Source: Phragmites australis (lineage: Eukaryota > Streptophyta > Magnoliopsida > Poales > Poaceae). From it: a DNA stretch of 64,000 bases. The DNA is taken from positions 2,418,001-2,482,000 of the forward strand of contig NC_084924.1 in assembly GCF_958298935.1 (NCBI RefSeq), written 5' to 3'. Below, piece after piece: positions 47,410-60,267 of the stretch; position 1 is the stretch's first letter; each line of letters starts with the position of its first letter. The notes beneath the pieces are model-generated. The model was not told the DNA's origin, ran no database searches, and saw nothing but the letters and a program-made list of their open reading frames with translations. The position numbers were made by a program, and so were the translations under genes.

Positions 47410-47990
47410 AAGTGCTCGGGAGAGAGTGCTCGGGGCTGCACGTGGCAGCCCCCGAGGACTCGGTGCCCCGAAGGTCCCACCGAAGTGCTCGGGAGAGAGT
47501 GCTCGGGGCTGCACGCGGCAGCCCCCGAGGACTCGGTGCCCCGAAGGTCCCACCGAAGTGCTCGGGAGAGAGTGCTCGGGGCTGCACGTGGCAGCCCCCG
47601 AGGACTCGGTGCCCCGAAGGTCCCACCGAAGTGCTTGGGAGAGAGTGCTCGGGGCTGCACGTGGCAGCCCCCGAGGACTCGGTTCCCCGAAGGTCCCACC
47701 AAGTGCTCGGGAGAGAGTGCTCGGGGCTGCACGTGGCAGCCCCGAGGACTCAGTGCCCCGAAGGTCCCACCGAAGTGCTCGGGAGAGAGTGCTCGGGGCT
47801 GCACGTGGCAGCCCCCGAGGACTCGGTGCCCCGAAGGTCCCACCGAAGTACTCGGGAGAGAGTGCTCGGGGCTGCACGTGGCAGCCCCCGAGGACTCGGT
47901 TCCCCGAAGATCCTCCCAAAGTACTCGGGAGAGAGTGCTCGGGGCTGCACGTTGCAGCCCCCGAGGACTCGGTTCCCCGAAGGTTCGCGC
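47410..47990. repeat. 73-bp G-box repeat array, 8 copies (5' LTR, element 2)
   Basis: CCCGAGGACTC anchors at about 47450, 47523, 47596, 47669, 47741, 47813, 47886 and 47959. CACGTG is intact in six units; unit 2 has CACGCG and unit 8 CACGTT. Confidence 0.9.
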
Positions 47991-48475
47991 AAGATCATTT
48001 GACGACCCGAAGGGTCCCGTCGTCAGGGTGTCATCGAGTCAAAGGCCCAATGCCGCATTTAATAGGCACGCGCGGCCTGACATCCTGACATCCTGACATT
48101 CTCAGCTGCCCACGCCCCAGTGTCAGACCCTGCCATGCACTGGCAGGGGGGCGTGGGTCCATTAAATGCACGGGTCCCGTCCCGTTTCACCCGGGTGCCT
48201 CGGGATAACGTTGCCAGAATCGACGCGCTGCGCCGGCCACCCTGCCCTAGTAGAAAGACAAGACAGGGTGGGCGCACCGGGCACCTCTGAGGCTGCCCGG
48301 TGGGCCCCCTTTATGGCGCCCGGAGGCTTCCACAGTGGCGGGTGGTCGGATGCGCGCCGCATTTCTCCACCGCCCCTGTCACTTCGCCAAGACGAAATGA
48401 TGACGCCTTTCTCTGTGGCACCTTGGCATTCGCATCCCCTCTTTCCCATTCAGGATATGTCAAGGTCGGCGCGCC

Positions 48476-48482
48476 TATAAAA
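48476..48482 (+). promoter_or_regulatory. LTR promoter TATA box, element 2
   Basis: GGCGCGCCTATAAAAGG, identical in context to the LTR of element 1. Start of transcription would be near 48510, leaving about 360 bases of R-U5. Confidence 0.7.
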
Positions 48483-48872
48483 GGAAAGAATGAAGAACAC
48501 ATAAAGGGGGTGGTGTGTGAAGAAGAGGACGCAGACGCTCAAACCCGCTCAAGCCAAGCTAGAACACGAGATCCTCAAGCTCTCAGTAGGTCTCTCTCTC
48601 TTGTAATCAGATACATCCTTGAAGAATTCCCTTCAAGGGCAGATATAACACTCACACAGGAGTAGGGTGTTACGCCTCCGTGCGGCCCGAACCTGTCTAA
48701 ACCCCAGTGCACCCATTTTTCTCCCGTCAGGGCGATCATCTCCCACCAGCCATTGCATTTGTTTCCGTTCCCGCTTATTTCCCAACAAGCTTATCCAGGA
48801 TCATCCCCCCGGCCGAATCTCTAAAAAGGGGTCTCTCGGGATCCCTGCGACAGGAGTTCATCCTCCGACAGC

Positions 48873-48890
48873 TGGCGCGCCAGGTAGGGG
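48873..48890 (+). other. Primer-binding site of element 2 (tRNA-Arg type)
   Basis: TGGCGCGCCAGGTAGGGG, two bases after the LTR, identical to the site of element 1. Confidence 0.8.
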
Positions 48891-48935
48891 GGAGTATCCC
48901 TGGATTGTTTGTTTCACTTTTTTCCGCAGGAAAAG

Positions 48936-51446
48936 ATGGCCGGTGGACACCTTCTCCAGCGTTCCGACTCCACTTCCAGTGACGGAGCGCTGCCCAACGT
49001 CAGAAGGAGCCCAGTCGCTGCTGCATGCCAGCAGCAGCCGCCATCCGCGTGCGTGGTTTTTCCCGCTCAAGGGGATCAAGGCGCTGGGCCCATCAGGGCC
49101 GCCGCCGCCGCTGCCGACGCACTTTCCGACCCCCAGCATGTGGTCGGGACCCCGGCCGCCCGGTCCGCCTCTGGACGCGGGCTCGCTTTCAACGAGGCTA
49201 GCCCAGGGAGCGCGCTGCTTGCAGCACATGCTCTCCTTAGGCACCCGCCCATTCAGGCCACGCCGAACACTCCGGAAGGTCGGTGGATCCAAGATGTCAT
49301 TGCTTTGGTCGGCACTGCTCGTCGCCAGGTGCATGCCGGGAGTCCTCGCACCACTTCTCAGCATGGTGCCACCAGAGCCGGCTCCTCAACGGGCAACACC
49401 CGCACGGGCCGAGGGGTCTCCAGGCGGAGTGCCGTCCCCCTGGCCGTGTCTGAAGCCCGAGACCTCCGCTTGCGCCTTGACGAGCGGAGGGGCCACGAGG
49501 ATGCCCGAGTTACTCTCGAGCGTCAGCGGGAGACCCGGCAGGGGGTCGGGGCAGAGGACCAGGCTTCCTCTCTCCCGGCCCAAGGCCACCGGGGATCCCC
49601 GGTTCACCGCCACTCATCACCAAGGACCACCGCTCGCGCTGCGGGATACGGCACCGGCTGCCGTGCCTTCACCACCAAGCTCCGCCGGGTCAGGTGGCCT
49701 TCCAAGTTCCACCCCGAGTTGCCGGAGAAGTACGACGGGTCCATTGACCCCGTCGAGTTCCTCCAAATCTACACGACGGCCGTCCAAGCGGCCGGAGGCA
49801 GCGAAAAGGTGATGGTAAACTACTTTCATGTTGCCCTGAGGGGCTCCGCCCGCTCTTGGCTTATGAACTTACCCCCAGGGTCTATCGGCTCCTGGGATGA
49901 CCTGTGCCACCAGTTCGTGGCCAACTTTCAGGGCACGTTTACGCGCCCCGGTTTGGAGTGCGACCTTCATGCCGTCCAACAGCAGGAGGGGGAAACGCTA
50001 CGACGCTTTATACAGCGCTTCAGCCAGGTTCGCAACACCATTCCTCGAGTGGCCCCCCATGCTGTTATTGTTGCTTTCCGGCAGGGCGTCCGCGATGAGC
50101 GGATGCTCGAAAAGCTAGGTACGCACGAGATCGAGACCCCTGCGGAACTCTTCGCACTGGCCGATAAGTGCGCCAAGGCTGCGGAGGCCAGGGCGTGGCA
50201 TGCTCCTCGCCCCACCTCCGACCAGCCAAGTTCTTCCCGCTCCGACAAGCGGGAAAAGAAGAAGAGGAGGAAGCGTGAGGCCGCTCCCATTGAGCCAGCC
50301 CAGGTCCCTGCTAATAGGGTGCCGCAAGAGCCCGACCACCGGCAAGAACGCCGGCCGAGTGTCGATCGACGCCCCGCCAGGGCCCCTGCTCGGGCTCCTC
50401 CTCAGGCCTCCATACCCACCAGAGCCTCGGCTCCAGCAAGAGCCCCGGCCCCCGGCCGAGTTCCTGTTCCAGCGAGGGCCCCCGTTCCCGCGGGGCCCGA
50501 GCCAGGTAAATGGTGTCCTATACACTAGACCAGATGGCACGACCTCACGGAGTGTCGTACGGTCAAATGACTCGTGGAGCAGCGCCAGAGGGAGCGCGAC
50601 GAGTCCCGCGGAGGAGGCGATATTGAGGTCGCCCCCAACAACGCCGAGCTCGGCTTCCAGGAGCCCGAGCATGCCGTTGCCTTCATCGACGGGGGCGCTT
50701 ACACACCCTGCTCGCGTCGTGGCATCAAGATCATGCGACGCGAGGTGTGCTCGGCAACCCCGAGCGAGGAGGCCACAAGACCCCTGAGGTGGTCGGATGC
50801 TCCGATCACGTTCAGCATGGCTGATCACCCCGCCAGTACTGCAGCCGTGGGACGGCTACCTCTGGTAGTGTCTCCCACTATCTGCAATGTTAAGGTCGGC
50901 AGAGTGCTGATCGACGGTGGTGCCGGCCTCAACCTCCTTTCCAAAGAGGCTTTTGAGAAGCTGCAGGTGTCCTCCCGACGCCTAAAGCCGTCGCTCCCCT
51001 TCTGTGGAGTGACCCCTGGGCACTCCCTGCCCCTCGGGCAGGTTGAGTTGCCTGTCACGTTCGGGAGCCGGGACAACTTCCGCACGGAATGCATCCTCTT
51101 CGATGTCGCGGAACTCCCTCTCCCCTACAACGCCATCCTCGGGCGTCCGGCGCTTGCAAAGTTTATGATGGCCGTGCATTATGCATACCTTACGGTTAAG
51201 ATGCCCGGCCCCGCAGGCTCTATCTCTGTGATCGCCGACTCCGGCGGCGCCGTCTCCTGCGCTGAACAATCATACATGGCTCTGGTCTCAGCACAGGCCG
51301 AGGTCGATGGCTCTACAGGGGGCCCGGGACCCTCTTCATCCAAACCCCGACTCGCCGCCGATACCTCTGTTCCAACGAAGGAGGTCGTGGTGGGCGAAGA
51401 CGCTACCCAGGTTGTCCGTATCGGCAGCGACCTGGGCAGCAAATAG
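48936..51446 (+). pseudogene. gag: gag-protease of element 2 with two private stops
   Basis: ATG at 48936. The capsid region is open (WPSKFHPELPEKYDGS onward), then TAG at codon 531 (50526-50528, replacing Gln in the CPIH-Q knuckle) and TGA at codon 545 (50568-50570). After these the same frame continues through the protease (RVLIDGGAGLNLLS) to a TAG at 51444-51446, which is shared with element 1. The stops fall within the zinc-knuckle motif, so a truncated capsid without nucleocapsid and protease would be made. Confidence 0.88.
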
Positions 51447-51485
51447 GAAAGCGCGCTCGTCGCCTTCCTCCGGGCCAGCATAGAC

Positions 51486-54400
51486 GTGTTTGCCTGGCAA
51501 CCGTCCGACATGCCCGGGATCCCTAGGGAGGTGATCGAGCATCACTTGGCCGTGCGTCCGGACGCCCGCCCGGTGAAGCAGAAGGTCCGGCGGCAGGCGC
51601 CAGAGCGCCAGGAGTTTATCCGCGAGCAGGTCAGCAGGCTCCTCGACGCCGGATTCATCCGAGAAGTCCTCCACCCCGACTGGCTAGCAAACCCAGTCAT
51701 CGTCCCGAAGGCCAACGGCAAGCTTCGCATGTGCGTAGACTACACCGACCTTAACAAGGCTTGCCCTAAAGATCCTTTCCCCTTACCTCGCATTGATCAA
51801 ATTATAGATTCAACTGCGGGATGTGATCTTTTATGCTTCCTAGATGCAAACTCTGGGTATCACCAGATTCGCATGGCCATAGGGGACGAGGAAAAAACTG
51901 CTTTTACCACCCCGGTGGGGACTTATTGCTACACGTCAATGCCTTTCGGCCTGCGCAACGCTGGATCCTCTTTCCAGCGCGCTATTTGTATCACTCTTAA
52001 CTCGCAGGTTGGCCGCAACGTCGAGGCTTACGTCGACGATCTCGTGGTCAAAACCCGAGACCGCGCCACCCTGCTCGAGGACCTTACCGAGACTTTCAAC
52101 AGTCTCCGCTCTACCCGCCTCAAGCTCAACCCGGAGAAATGTGTCTTCGGGGTGCCGGCGGGCAAGCTCCTTGGTTTCTTGGTCTCTGGCCGAGGGATCG
52201 AGGTCAATCCAGAGAAGATCCGGGCCATCGAGCAGATGCGACCCCCGGTTCGACTCAAGGAGGTCCACCGCCTCGCCGGCTGCATGGCAGCCCTCGGGCG
52301 CTTCATCTCCAAGCTCGGGGAGCGAGGGCTCCCCCTCTTCAAGCTTCTGAAGAAATCCGGGCGTTTTGACTGGACACCGGAGGCCGAGCAGGCCTTCCGC
52401 GACTTAAAGAAGTACCTTACTTCGCCACCCGTGTTGGTGGCTCCCTCCCAAGGTGAGCCCCTACTACTTTATGTTTCGGCCACTCCACAAGTCGTGAGCA
52501 TAGTGCAGGTGGTGGAGCGCGACGAATGTTCGGGGCCGGGTGCTTGGTCCCAGCTCCCAGAGGCCCCCGACCACTCACTTGTCCTCGTGGCTCCCCCTGG
52601 GCAAGGGGTCGAACCCGAGCACACTGCTCTTCCCAGCCAAGGAATCGAGCCCGAGTACCTGGTCAGCCCCGACCATGCCGCCGACCCTGGGGGCTGCGGC
52701 AGCCCCCCGAGTAAGGCCACCGTCCGGGCCTGCCGGATGCAGCGACCGGTATACTTCGTCAGCGAAGTCCTCCGGGAAGCCAAGACAAGGTATCCCCAGG
52801 CGCAGAAGCTACTCTATGTCGTGCTCATCGCCTCCCGGAAGCTGCGCCACTACTTTCAGGCGCACAAGGTCTCGGTGGTTACCACTTATCCACTGGGACC
52901 CATTCTTCGGAACCGAGAGGGCACCGGGCGCGTTGTCAAATGGGCGGTCGAGCTGGCGGAGTTCGACCTACACTTCGTCTGTCGCCAGGCAATCAAAAGC
53001 CAGGCACTCTCCGACTTCTTGGCAGAATGGACGCCCGTCCCCTGCGTCGTCCCAGAAGAGATCTCCACCTATCCCAGGCGCGACGCGCCCGGGTACTGGG
53101 TCATGCACTTCGACGGTTCCCTCTCGCTTAAAGGCGCAGGGGCCGGAGTGGTTCTCACCTCCCCAACAGGTGAAGAGCTCCGGTACGTCGTACAGTTGCA
53201 GTTCCGCGCATCCAACAACATGGCGGAGTATGAAGGTCTCATCGCTGGCCTCCGGGCTGCGGTGGGGCTCGGGATTCGTCGCCTCCTGGTCAAGGGGGAC
53301 TCCCAACTAGTCGTCAACCAGGTATCCAAGGAGTACCAGTGCACGGATCCTCAAATGGCGGCGTACGTGGCTGCGGTCAGGAAGCTCGAAAGACGCTTCG
53401 ATGGCCTCGAGTTGCGGTACATCCCTCGCCGCGACAACGCTCTGGCCGACGAGCTCTCTCGCTTGGCCTCCTCACGTGCGCGCGTCCCTGCCGGAGTCTT
53501 TGAAGAAAGACTTGCACGGCCTTCCGTCCTGCCTGCTGAACAGGATGAAGGGGAAACCTCGAACTCAATTCAGGGGACCCCGGCGGTGCCCTCAGTGGGA
53601 AGCCCCGTCAGGGCGCCGCCGTCCGGCGAGTGCGCTGTGCTCGCCGAATGTTCTCAAGATGCCTCGTGGATGTCTGACATCCGAGGGTACTTGAAAGAAA
53701 AGTTCCTACCCGGGGATGAGGCGTCTGCCGAAAGGGTTGCTCGGCAGTCCAAACGCTATGCCATGGTAGATGGGGATCTCTACCGGCGTAGCGCAGGAGG
53801 TGTCCTCCTGAAATGCATCTCTCGGGCAGAAGGCGGCGATCTTCTCGCTGAGGTCCACGAGGGCGAGTGCGGTGGCCATTCATCGTTCCGCACGCTGGTC
53901 GGGAAGGCCTTCCGGCAAGGTTTCTACTGGCCTACAGCTCTCCAGGACGCTTCTGAGCTGGTTCGGCGTTGCAGGGCATGCCAGTTCCATGCAAAGCAGA
54001 TTCACCAGCCAGCTCAGGCTCTCCATACCATTCCCCTGTCATGGCCTTTCGCGGTCTGGGGTTTGGACATTCTGGGTCCATTCCCCCGAGCAGTCGGGGG
54101 CTATGCATACCTATATGTCACTATCGACAAATTCACCAAGTGGCCGGAGGCGGTCCTAGTCATCAAGGTGACCAAAAACACGGCGCTCCAGTTTATCCGC
54201 GGCATCACCAGCCGCTTCGGCGTCCCGAACCGGATCATCACCGACAACGGCACCCAGTTCACTAGTGCCTTGTTCGGGGACTATTGCGAAGATCTCGGCA
54301 TCAAGCTTTGCTTCGCTTTCGTCGCTCATCCTCGGAGTAACGGGCAGGTCGAGCGCGCCAACGCGGAGATACTGAAGGGCCTCAAAACCCGGACCTATAA

Positions 54401-54899
54401 CGTGCTCGCTAAGCACGGGAAGGGATGGGTAGACGAGTTGCCAGCTGTGCTGTGGGCCAATCGTACGCCAAGCCGCGCCACAGGGGAGACTCCTTTCTTC
54501 CTCGTCTATGGCGCCGAAGCAGTCCTCCCCTCCGAGCTCACTCTGGGCTCCCCTCGAGTACATGCATACTCTGAGGGTGAGCAGGAGCGGCAAAGACGCG
54601 ACGACGTGGATTACCTGGAAGAGCGCCGGCGGCGTGCCGCTGTCCGGGCGGCTCGGTACCAGCAGAGTCTGCGGCGTTATCATCTGCGCCATGTCCAGGC
54701 CCGGTCTCTCGAGGTGGGGGACCTAGTTCTCCGACGCGTCCAGTCGCGCGAAGGAATGAATAAGCTGTCCCCTGTGTGGGAAGGTCCCTTCACCGTGATC
54801 GCGGTCCCCCGGGCAGGTTCTTTCAGGTTGGCGACGGAGGAAGGACAGCCACTCCCGAATCCGTGGAACATCGAGCATCTCCGACGCTTCTACCCGTAG
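51486..54899 (+). CDS. pol: pol of element 2: reverse transcriptase, two RNase H, integrase
   Basis: Open frame of 1,137 codons; it is in fact open from 51447, directly after the shared TAG. Same architecture as element 1: RT with YVDD (YIDD in element 1), RNase H split by a Pro-rich insert, second aRNH-type RNase H with Asp/Glu/Asp residues visible, integrase with His-Cys zinc block, D in WGLDILGP, D in ITDNG and Glu at 54351-54353 (NGQVERAN), spaced 35 residues apart. WEGPFTV marks the C-terminal module. One codon is missing relative to element 1 near 54468 (RTPSR against RTAPSR). Confidence 0.94.
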   Translation: MFAWQPSDMPGIPREVIEHHLAVRPDARPVKQKVRRQAPERQEFIREQVSRLLDAGFIREVLHPDWLANPVIVPKANGKLRMCVDYTDLNKACPKDPFPLPRIDQIIDSTAGCDLLCFLDANSGYHQIRMAIGDEEKTAFTTPVGTYCYTSMPFGLRNAGSSFQRAICITLNSQVGRNVEAYVDDLVVKTRDRATLLEDLTETFNSLRSTRLKLNPEKCVFGVPAGKLLGFLVSGRGIEVNPEKIRAIEQMRPPVRLKEVHRLAGCMAALGRFISKLGERGLPLFKLLKKSGRFDWTPEAEQAFRDLKKYLTSPPVLVAPSQGEPLLLYVSATPQVVSIVQVVERDECSGPGAWSQLPEAPDHSLVLVAPPGQGVEPEHTALPSQGIEPEYLVSPDHAADPGGCGSPPSKATVRACRMQRPVYFVSEVLREAKTRYPQAQKLLYVVLIASRKLRHYFQAHKVSVVTTYPLGPILRNREGTGRVVKWAVELAEFDLHFVCRQAIKSQALSDFLAEWTPVPCVVPEEISTYPRRDAPGYWVMHFDGSLSLKGAGAGVVLTSPTGEELRYVVQLQFRASNNMAEYEGLIAGLRAAVGLGIRRLLVKGDSQLVVNQVSKEYQCTDPQMAAYVAAVRKLERRFDGLELRYIPRRDNALADELSRLASSRARVPAGVFEERLARPSVLPAEQDEGETSNSIQGTPAVPSVGSPVRAPPSGECAVLAECSQDASWMSDIRGYLKEKFLPGDEASAERVARQSKRYAMVDGDLYRRSAGGVLLKCISRAEGGDLLAEVHEGECGGHSSFRTLVGKAFRQGFYWPTALQDASELVRRCRACQFHAKQIHQPAQALHTIPLSWPFAVWGLDILGPFPRAVGGYAYLYVTIDKFTKWPEAVLVIKVTKNTALQFIRGITSRFGVPNRIITDNGTQFTSALFGDYCEDLGIKLCFAFVAHPRSNGQVERANAEILKGLKTRTYNVLAKHGKGWVDELPAVLWANRTPSRATGETPFFLVYGAEAVLPSELTLGSPRVHAYSEGEQERQRRDDVDYLEERRRRAAVRAARYQQSLRRYHLRHVQARSLEVGDLVLRRVQSREGMNKLSPVWEGPFTVIAVPRAGSFRLATEEGQPLPNPWNIEHLRRFYP

Positions 54900-56573
54900 A
54901 TGGTCGTGCTCGCGGCTCAGGTCAGCAAGGCCGGGGGCTTCTCCCCGCCCGAGCAATCTGAAGGCTTCGCCCCGTGGGGTAAGTCGCTGTCGCCCAACCT
55001 TGTAAATATTGCACATTCAGTATTTCAATAAGCAATCGCTATGTCAAATTATTTTTCTGGATTCCCTATGTTTAATCTGTCTGGTGAGGTGCTCGGTTGT
55101 GCGAGAAAAAGTTCGCTCTCTCATTTTTCCCCGTTGATAAAAGAATCCCAATCGGTATACATGCGAGCAGTTGCCGCTGACTTACGTCCGACATGGTAGG
55201 CTGTGGTATTCGGTGTCGTGGCAGGCTCCCGGGCACTAACCGAGTTTCGGGGTGCTCTGGGTAATCCCATCACTCGAGCTGCTCGAGTAGGCCGGAGCTC
55301 AGGCCCCCGGAGCGGGCTGTCGGTGCTCGGTCTGGTCTGTCATACCCGGGCGCCACCGAACCGTAGGACCTCTGGGTTACGCCTTTGCCCGCTCTTGTCC
55401 GCCGGTTCGGGTATTCGAGAGATCTCGGGTCGAAAACGAGAGCAGTCTATAGCAAGTGCCGCACTGACAGAGCGCACCAGACAAAGAAATCCTATTTTTT
55501 TCTCTTAAGTCACAGGCTGACGATCACGAGCAGCTCGGCCGCGAGGGCTTCAATGCCCCGGTCTCTGGTCGGCCCCAAGGGTCCTCGGGTGGTCCTACCA
55601 CTTAGGCATGGGTGGTCGAGATCACCCGACCCTAGGAGCCTCGTATGCCTTCCGGGCGCTCGGGCGCCCCGTTGAAAGAATTAAGTTCCCGGGCACCCGA
55701 GCTCGGAAGCACATCCCTCCTGGATCAGTGGGCCGGAAGGCCGACAGCTGTCCGGTGAGTGGTTATATTCAGACAAATCTACTTTCAGTAAATTTATGTT
55801 CCCGAGTCATTCTCGGGGGCTCTCGCGCCTTAATCTGTTCGGTGAGGTGTTTTCCTCGCACGCAAAAACCCTGCCGCGTGTCTACTTTTTCGCAGAACGA
55901 CAGAGCGGTTTGCAGAAAAGAGTAGCGCGCGTGCGGTAATGTCTGACCGAAGCCCTTCGTGGTGGTCATGTTGTTCGGTCCGCTTTTAAGGACCCCGAGC
56001 ACTACCGAGTCCTCGAGTACCCTGGGTAATCCTATCGCTCGAGCTACTCGGGTAGTCCGGAGCTCCGGTCTCGGGGGCGGGCTGTCAGTGCTCGGTCCGG
56101 CCCGTTTTAAGCCCGGGCACCACCAGACCGCGAGGACTCTTGGTCACATTCTCGCCCGCACGCGTCTCCCTTCTACTAACTGAGTGGTCGCAAAGTGAAA
56201 AAGTGTTCATTAGGCACGGCGTGTTCCGAGCGGGATCGATCTATCTCCCGGGCAAGGGAGTCTGTGTCTTCATTTCGTAACCTAGGCAATGCGGACTCGC
56301 GAGAGCTCGAGGGCTGGCTGCGCCAACGTCAGCGATCGGAACAACTTCGTTTCTCGGGGATGGGAAGGTCGGGAACGGCCCGACTGAGTACTCCCCGGGA
56401 CTTCCAGGCAGAACACCAGAAGAAACATCAAACACACAGAGAAATTGGAGTCGCGAGCCCAAGGAGAAGCTGCCATTATATCCACAAGACATCTACAAGG
56501 CGTTTTCTAAGGGTTCACTCCTAATATTTACATCCATTGAGACGGCAAAAGAAAGACAAAGGCTACAAAAGAT
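54900..56573. other. Non-coding block between pol and antisense gene, element 2
   Basis: Counterpart of 9810-11476. It contains the internal direct repeat pair (about 55200-55360 and 55960-56130) and the presumed 3' end of the antisense gene. No domain in any frame. Confidence 0.7.
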
Positions 56574-59500
56574 CTAGTCGGCGGCGGAGGCGTCGGCTGA
56601 ATCCTCTGAGTCGTCCCCGGGGGCTGGCGGCGGCGGCACCTCTCGCCTGAAGCCGGCCGCCACCACGGAGGTGGTACTCCGGACTGCTGCCCGGGCGGCC
56701 TCTCCCTCAGCCTCGACCACTCCCTCCCGCGCCGGCTCCAGTGGGAAGTTCGGGTCCCTGCTTCGGTAGCAGGCCAGGACGTGCTCGGCCACTGCACGTG
56801 CCAAGCCACGTCCCTCCCGGGCGGCAAGTTCCTGGACTGCCCAAGGCAGGGCCTCGAGGCGCTCGCAGACCTGCTGCAGCTCCAACACTTGTCGTGCGGG
56901 GCCGTCGCCCTTCTTGTCGTCGACAAGCCGTCCGAGACCACCCTTCTCCACGGCCCATCGCATCCGCCGGAGTATGTCATCCAGCATATGCTCGAGGTTG
57001 ACCCGCGAGACAAAGGCGGTCTCGAGCTTCTCCTTGGCGGCCCGCAGCTGTGCCTCGAGTCCCTGGTTCCCGACCGAACCGGAAGAACCGCCAGCTGCGG
57101 CGGGGGTGGCAGCCTGCTTCGTCTTGGCCACCATCTCGGACAAGGCGCGTTCACGGGCGGCCAGTTCCGCCTCGTGCTTCGCATTCTCCTCCGCCCTGGT
57201 AGCCGCGGCGGCCGCCGTAGCAGCAGCCTCGCCCTCTCGACGACTCAATTCGTCTTCTCGGCGCCTCATCTCGCCCTCCCGCCGGGCCAGCACGTCCTCC
57301 TGCTGAGTCACCGAATCCTCCCGAACATCGAGCTCCGACGCTAATAGCTCGTTGTTTACCTCCTGCAAGGAAACGTCCTCCTCCCAACGGTGAATCTCTT
57401 CCCTGGTCTTCCGAAGGTCGTCTTCCCTGCGCTGGAGGTCGGTGCCCGTCTTCTCGGCCGCGCCCTTCCGGCGGGCCAGCTCGGCTTGCCGCTCCTCCGC
57501 CGCCTGCTCCCGGGCTGCGACTGCCACCTCCCTCTCCTGCGCCTGCCCCATCCTGGCAAGGGCCTCGGCAGCTTGCTGCCTCGACGCCTCAGCCAAGCGG
57601 GCGACGTCTTCTCGTTCCCGCGCGGCTTCTGCCCGCGCGGTCTTCAAAATTTCTCGTTCCCGCGCGGCTTCCGCGCGGATGTCTTCTAGGAGCTTCTGCT
57701 CCCGCGCGGCCGCCGCGCGGGCCTCCTCCTGGGCGCCCGCCAGCCGCGCCTTCTCCGATGCCAGGCGGGCGCGCTCGGCCTCGAGCTCCCCCTCCTTGGC
57801 GTTCACCGCTGCGCCCAGCCGCCCAACCGCTACTTGGACTCCTTCAATGGCGGCCAGGAAAGGATCGGCGAGCTGGCCGGGCACCGGTGGGGCCCAGGCT
57901 TCTCCGCAGAGTGTCTCCAGGGGGGCCGAGCTCTCCGCAGAGCCTTGCACCGCCATCCGCCCCGGGCTCTGCCTGCCCGGGGTAGGCTCCGCCGGCGCCG
58001 AAGACTCAGGCAGCGGCCGCATTCCCACATCGGCCGCCCTGTCCACTGGCCCCGGCAGAACATCCACCTCCACCGTTATCCGCCCCGGGCTCTCCGCGCC
58101 CGGGGTAGGTTCCGCCGGCGCTCTCCTCTCGGCCGCCGCCTCCGCCTTTCTCCCAGGGGCCGCCACGTCAATTGGTGCCTCCGCCGTTCCTGTGCCGGCC
58201 TCTGTCGGCGCAGCCGGCGGGCTCGGCTCTGGCCTTGGCGCCCGCGCTTTCCCCGGCGCAGTGGCACCCGAGGTCGGCCTACGGGAGACAGATGAAAAAT
58301 GTCAAAAGCTTAGTTCGAGCTAGAAATGCCCAGGAAAAAGCAAGAAAGGAGGCTCACCGATACTGCCACTTGGCCGCTGGGAGCCTAATGTCCGGGTCCG
58401 GTGCTGTCAGTCCAGACTCCTCCCGCCGCCTCTTCCGCTGGGGGTTCGGTGTGGCCGCTGCGCGGGCCTCGGGTGCCGCCGCGCGGGGCTCTGGATCAGC
58501 CGCGCGGGTCTCTGGCGCCGGCGCAGCCCCCATCCGCACCAGCCGCGGCGCCAGCACCGGGAACGCCGCCGCCGCCGTCGGCGACGGCGGAGAGTCCGGT
58601 ACTAGAATTAGGGCCCTGAGACGCTTTCTCTGGTCTCCCGGCGCCACCTCCTCTACGACTTCAGTGGCGCCCTCCTCTCTGGCACGGCGGCTGCCGCCTG
58701 CGGCGACCCCTTCGCCAGCCTGCGCCGAACTGCCAGCGACCTCCTCGCCAAGTAGTTCCTCCAGCCCGGGGAGTTCGGAGGCCTCAGGACTCCGGCTTCT
58801 TGGCCGGTCCACGGGCCCCTGGGCGTCGAACTCCGGCAGCCGCCTCATGATGGCCACCGGGTTGGGGTTGGCACAGAGTGCCATCTCCGGCCACGGGAGT
58901 TCCGCCCGGCCCATGTCCTCCGTTCCGGTGATTACCCTTGTCATCCCCCGCAGTTCCGCCGGCCCCAGATCCCAGCTCGCGCCAATCTGGGTCCTGGTGA
59001 TGTCCTCCGGCCCGGTGTAGAACCAGCTCGGCCGGGCCCGTTCTCGCAGAGGCGCCAACCGACGGCGCAGAAAATTCGCCACCACCATGACGGAGGTCAG
59101 CCCGGACTCGAGCAGCTCCAAGATGCGCTCCAGCATCGGCTTCAGCCTCGCGTCTTCTGGCGGCGGCGCCTCCCACGTCGATCGCCGAGGTTTCGCCGCC
59201 TTCTCTGGCAATTCGAGGCGCTCGTGGGGATCGATGTCGACGAAGAACCAGTCCCGTCGCCATTCCTCCCACTTGCTGCGCAGCACCTGGGGAATGTAAT
59301 GGTCCCCCAGGCCTTCCCGGAGCCGAAGGTTGCAGCACCCCGCGACGTCCGCCGTGGAGTGCCCCCTCTTCTTCCCCACCGGCCGAAAGACGAACAAATG
59401 GCGAAGCAGCGTCGCCGACGGCATCACCCCCATGAACATTTCGCAGAGATGCGCGAAGACCGCCAACGCCACGACAGAATTGGGGCTTAGGTGCACCATT

Positions 59501-59769
59501 TGAATGCCGTACGTCTCCAGCACTTGCAGGAAGAAGGCGGAGAACGGCGGCACCAACCCCGCCGCCACAAAGGAAGTGAAGAGGACGGTCTGCCCTGGGA
59601 CGGTCGTCGCTGGCGTCAGGCTCGCCGGCGTCACCACCACAGCACCTGCTTGCCCCTCCGGCACCAGCAGTTTCCTGATCTTGTCCGCCGCCTCCTCGTT
59701 TCTCAGACGAGACTCCGGCAAGATGCTGTCCGAAAACTTGTCACGGCGTCCTCCTCCAACCCTCGTCAT
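56574..59769 (-). CDS. Antisense spliced gene of element 2: PF04195-like plus coiled-coil protein
   Basis: Exon 1 is 58358-59769 (1,412 nt, exactly the length of exon 1 in element 1), intron 58279-58357 (GTGAGCC to CCCGTAG), exon 2 56574-58278. Phases join to give 1,038 codons. The N-terminal domain keeps LETYGIQMVHLSPNS, FAHLCEMFMG and SKWEEWRRDWFFV. The C-terminal half is a coiled coil with RREGE/RREDE repeats. Small in-frame length differences from element 1 lie in the Pro/Ala-rich linker. Both copies therefore retain a complete reading frame. Role unknown; splicing inferred. Confidence 0.8.
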
Positions 59770-59926
59770 CTCGGCAAGAATGAAAGGTATTTTGGTGGTG
59801 AAAAGAGAGAGAGAAGGAAGAATGCTCCGGTCGCCTGAAAATTTCCTAAAGGTTTCGGAGCACGAAGAAGGCAAGAGCACAAGTGCAAGAGAGCGTAAAA
59901 AGGGGAACGGACCGATCCATTCCCCC

Positions 59927-59933
59927 TTTTATA
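59927..59933 (-). promoter_or_regulatory. TATA box of the antisense gene of element 2
   Basis: The minus strand reads GAGATATAAAAGGGGGAATGG, the same site and context as 6430-6438 of element 1 (TATATAAAAGGGGGAATGG), 158 bases upstream of the ATG. Confidence 0.65.
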
Positions 59934-60250
59934 TCTCAAACGGTTCGCTCGGCGAAGCGTCGCCTCGATCGACGCCACCGCCAGGCGAATCTCCCGCCGA
60001 TCGCGCGATGTCAGCGGTTGCCAGGCGTATTTTCCTTGATCTGCGCAGCGACCGCGCGTGCCGCCCGTATGGTCATCATACCCTTCAGAAGTTGTGTGGA
60101 CACGCGTCCACTCATTTTCCCGTTGGGGCGTACTTGAGGTCTAGGTCCGCAAGGGCCACCTCTCGAAAGCTTGCCACATGGCGTCCGCGCCAGCCTCGGT
60201 CTCGGTCGCGACGAAGGGCCCATTCGCAGTCTCCGTCCCGTCGGCTACCA

Positions 60251-60267
60251 ACGGGCCCGGGGGCTAC
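60251..60267 (+). other. Polypurine tract of element 2
   Basis: ACGGGCCCGGGGGCTAC directly before the 3' LTR; same position and nearly the same bases as in element 1. Confidence 0.6.

Larger units (their letters stand above)
47228..48870 (+). repeat. 5' LTR of element 2 (1,643 bp)
   Basis: TGTCGGTGTATTC to CCTCCGACA. Eight-copy 73-bp array at 47410-47990, TATA box at 48476, and the CCTTGAAG/CTTCAAGG palindrome at about 48618-48639 in the transcribed part. Confidence 0.95.

Noticed and set aside
47410..47990. Regularly spaced palindromic repeats resembling a CRISPR array
   Set aside because: The spacers are identical between units, the DNA is plant nuclear, and there are no cas genes. It is an LTR tandem array.
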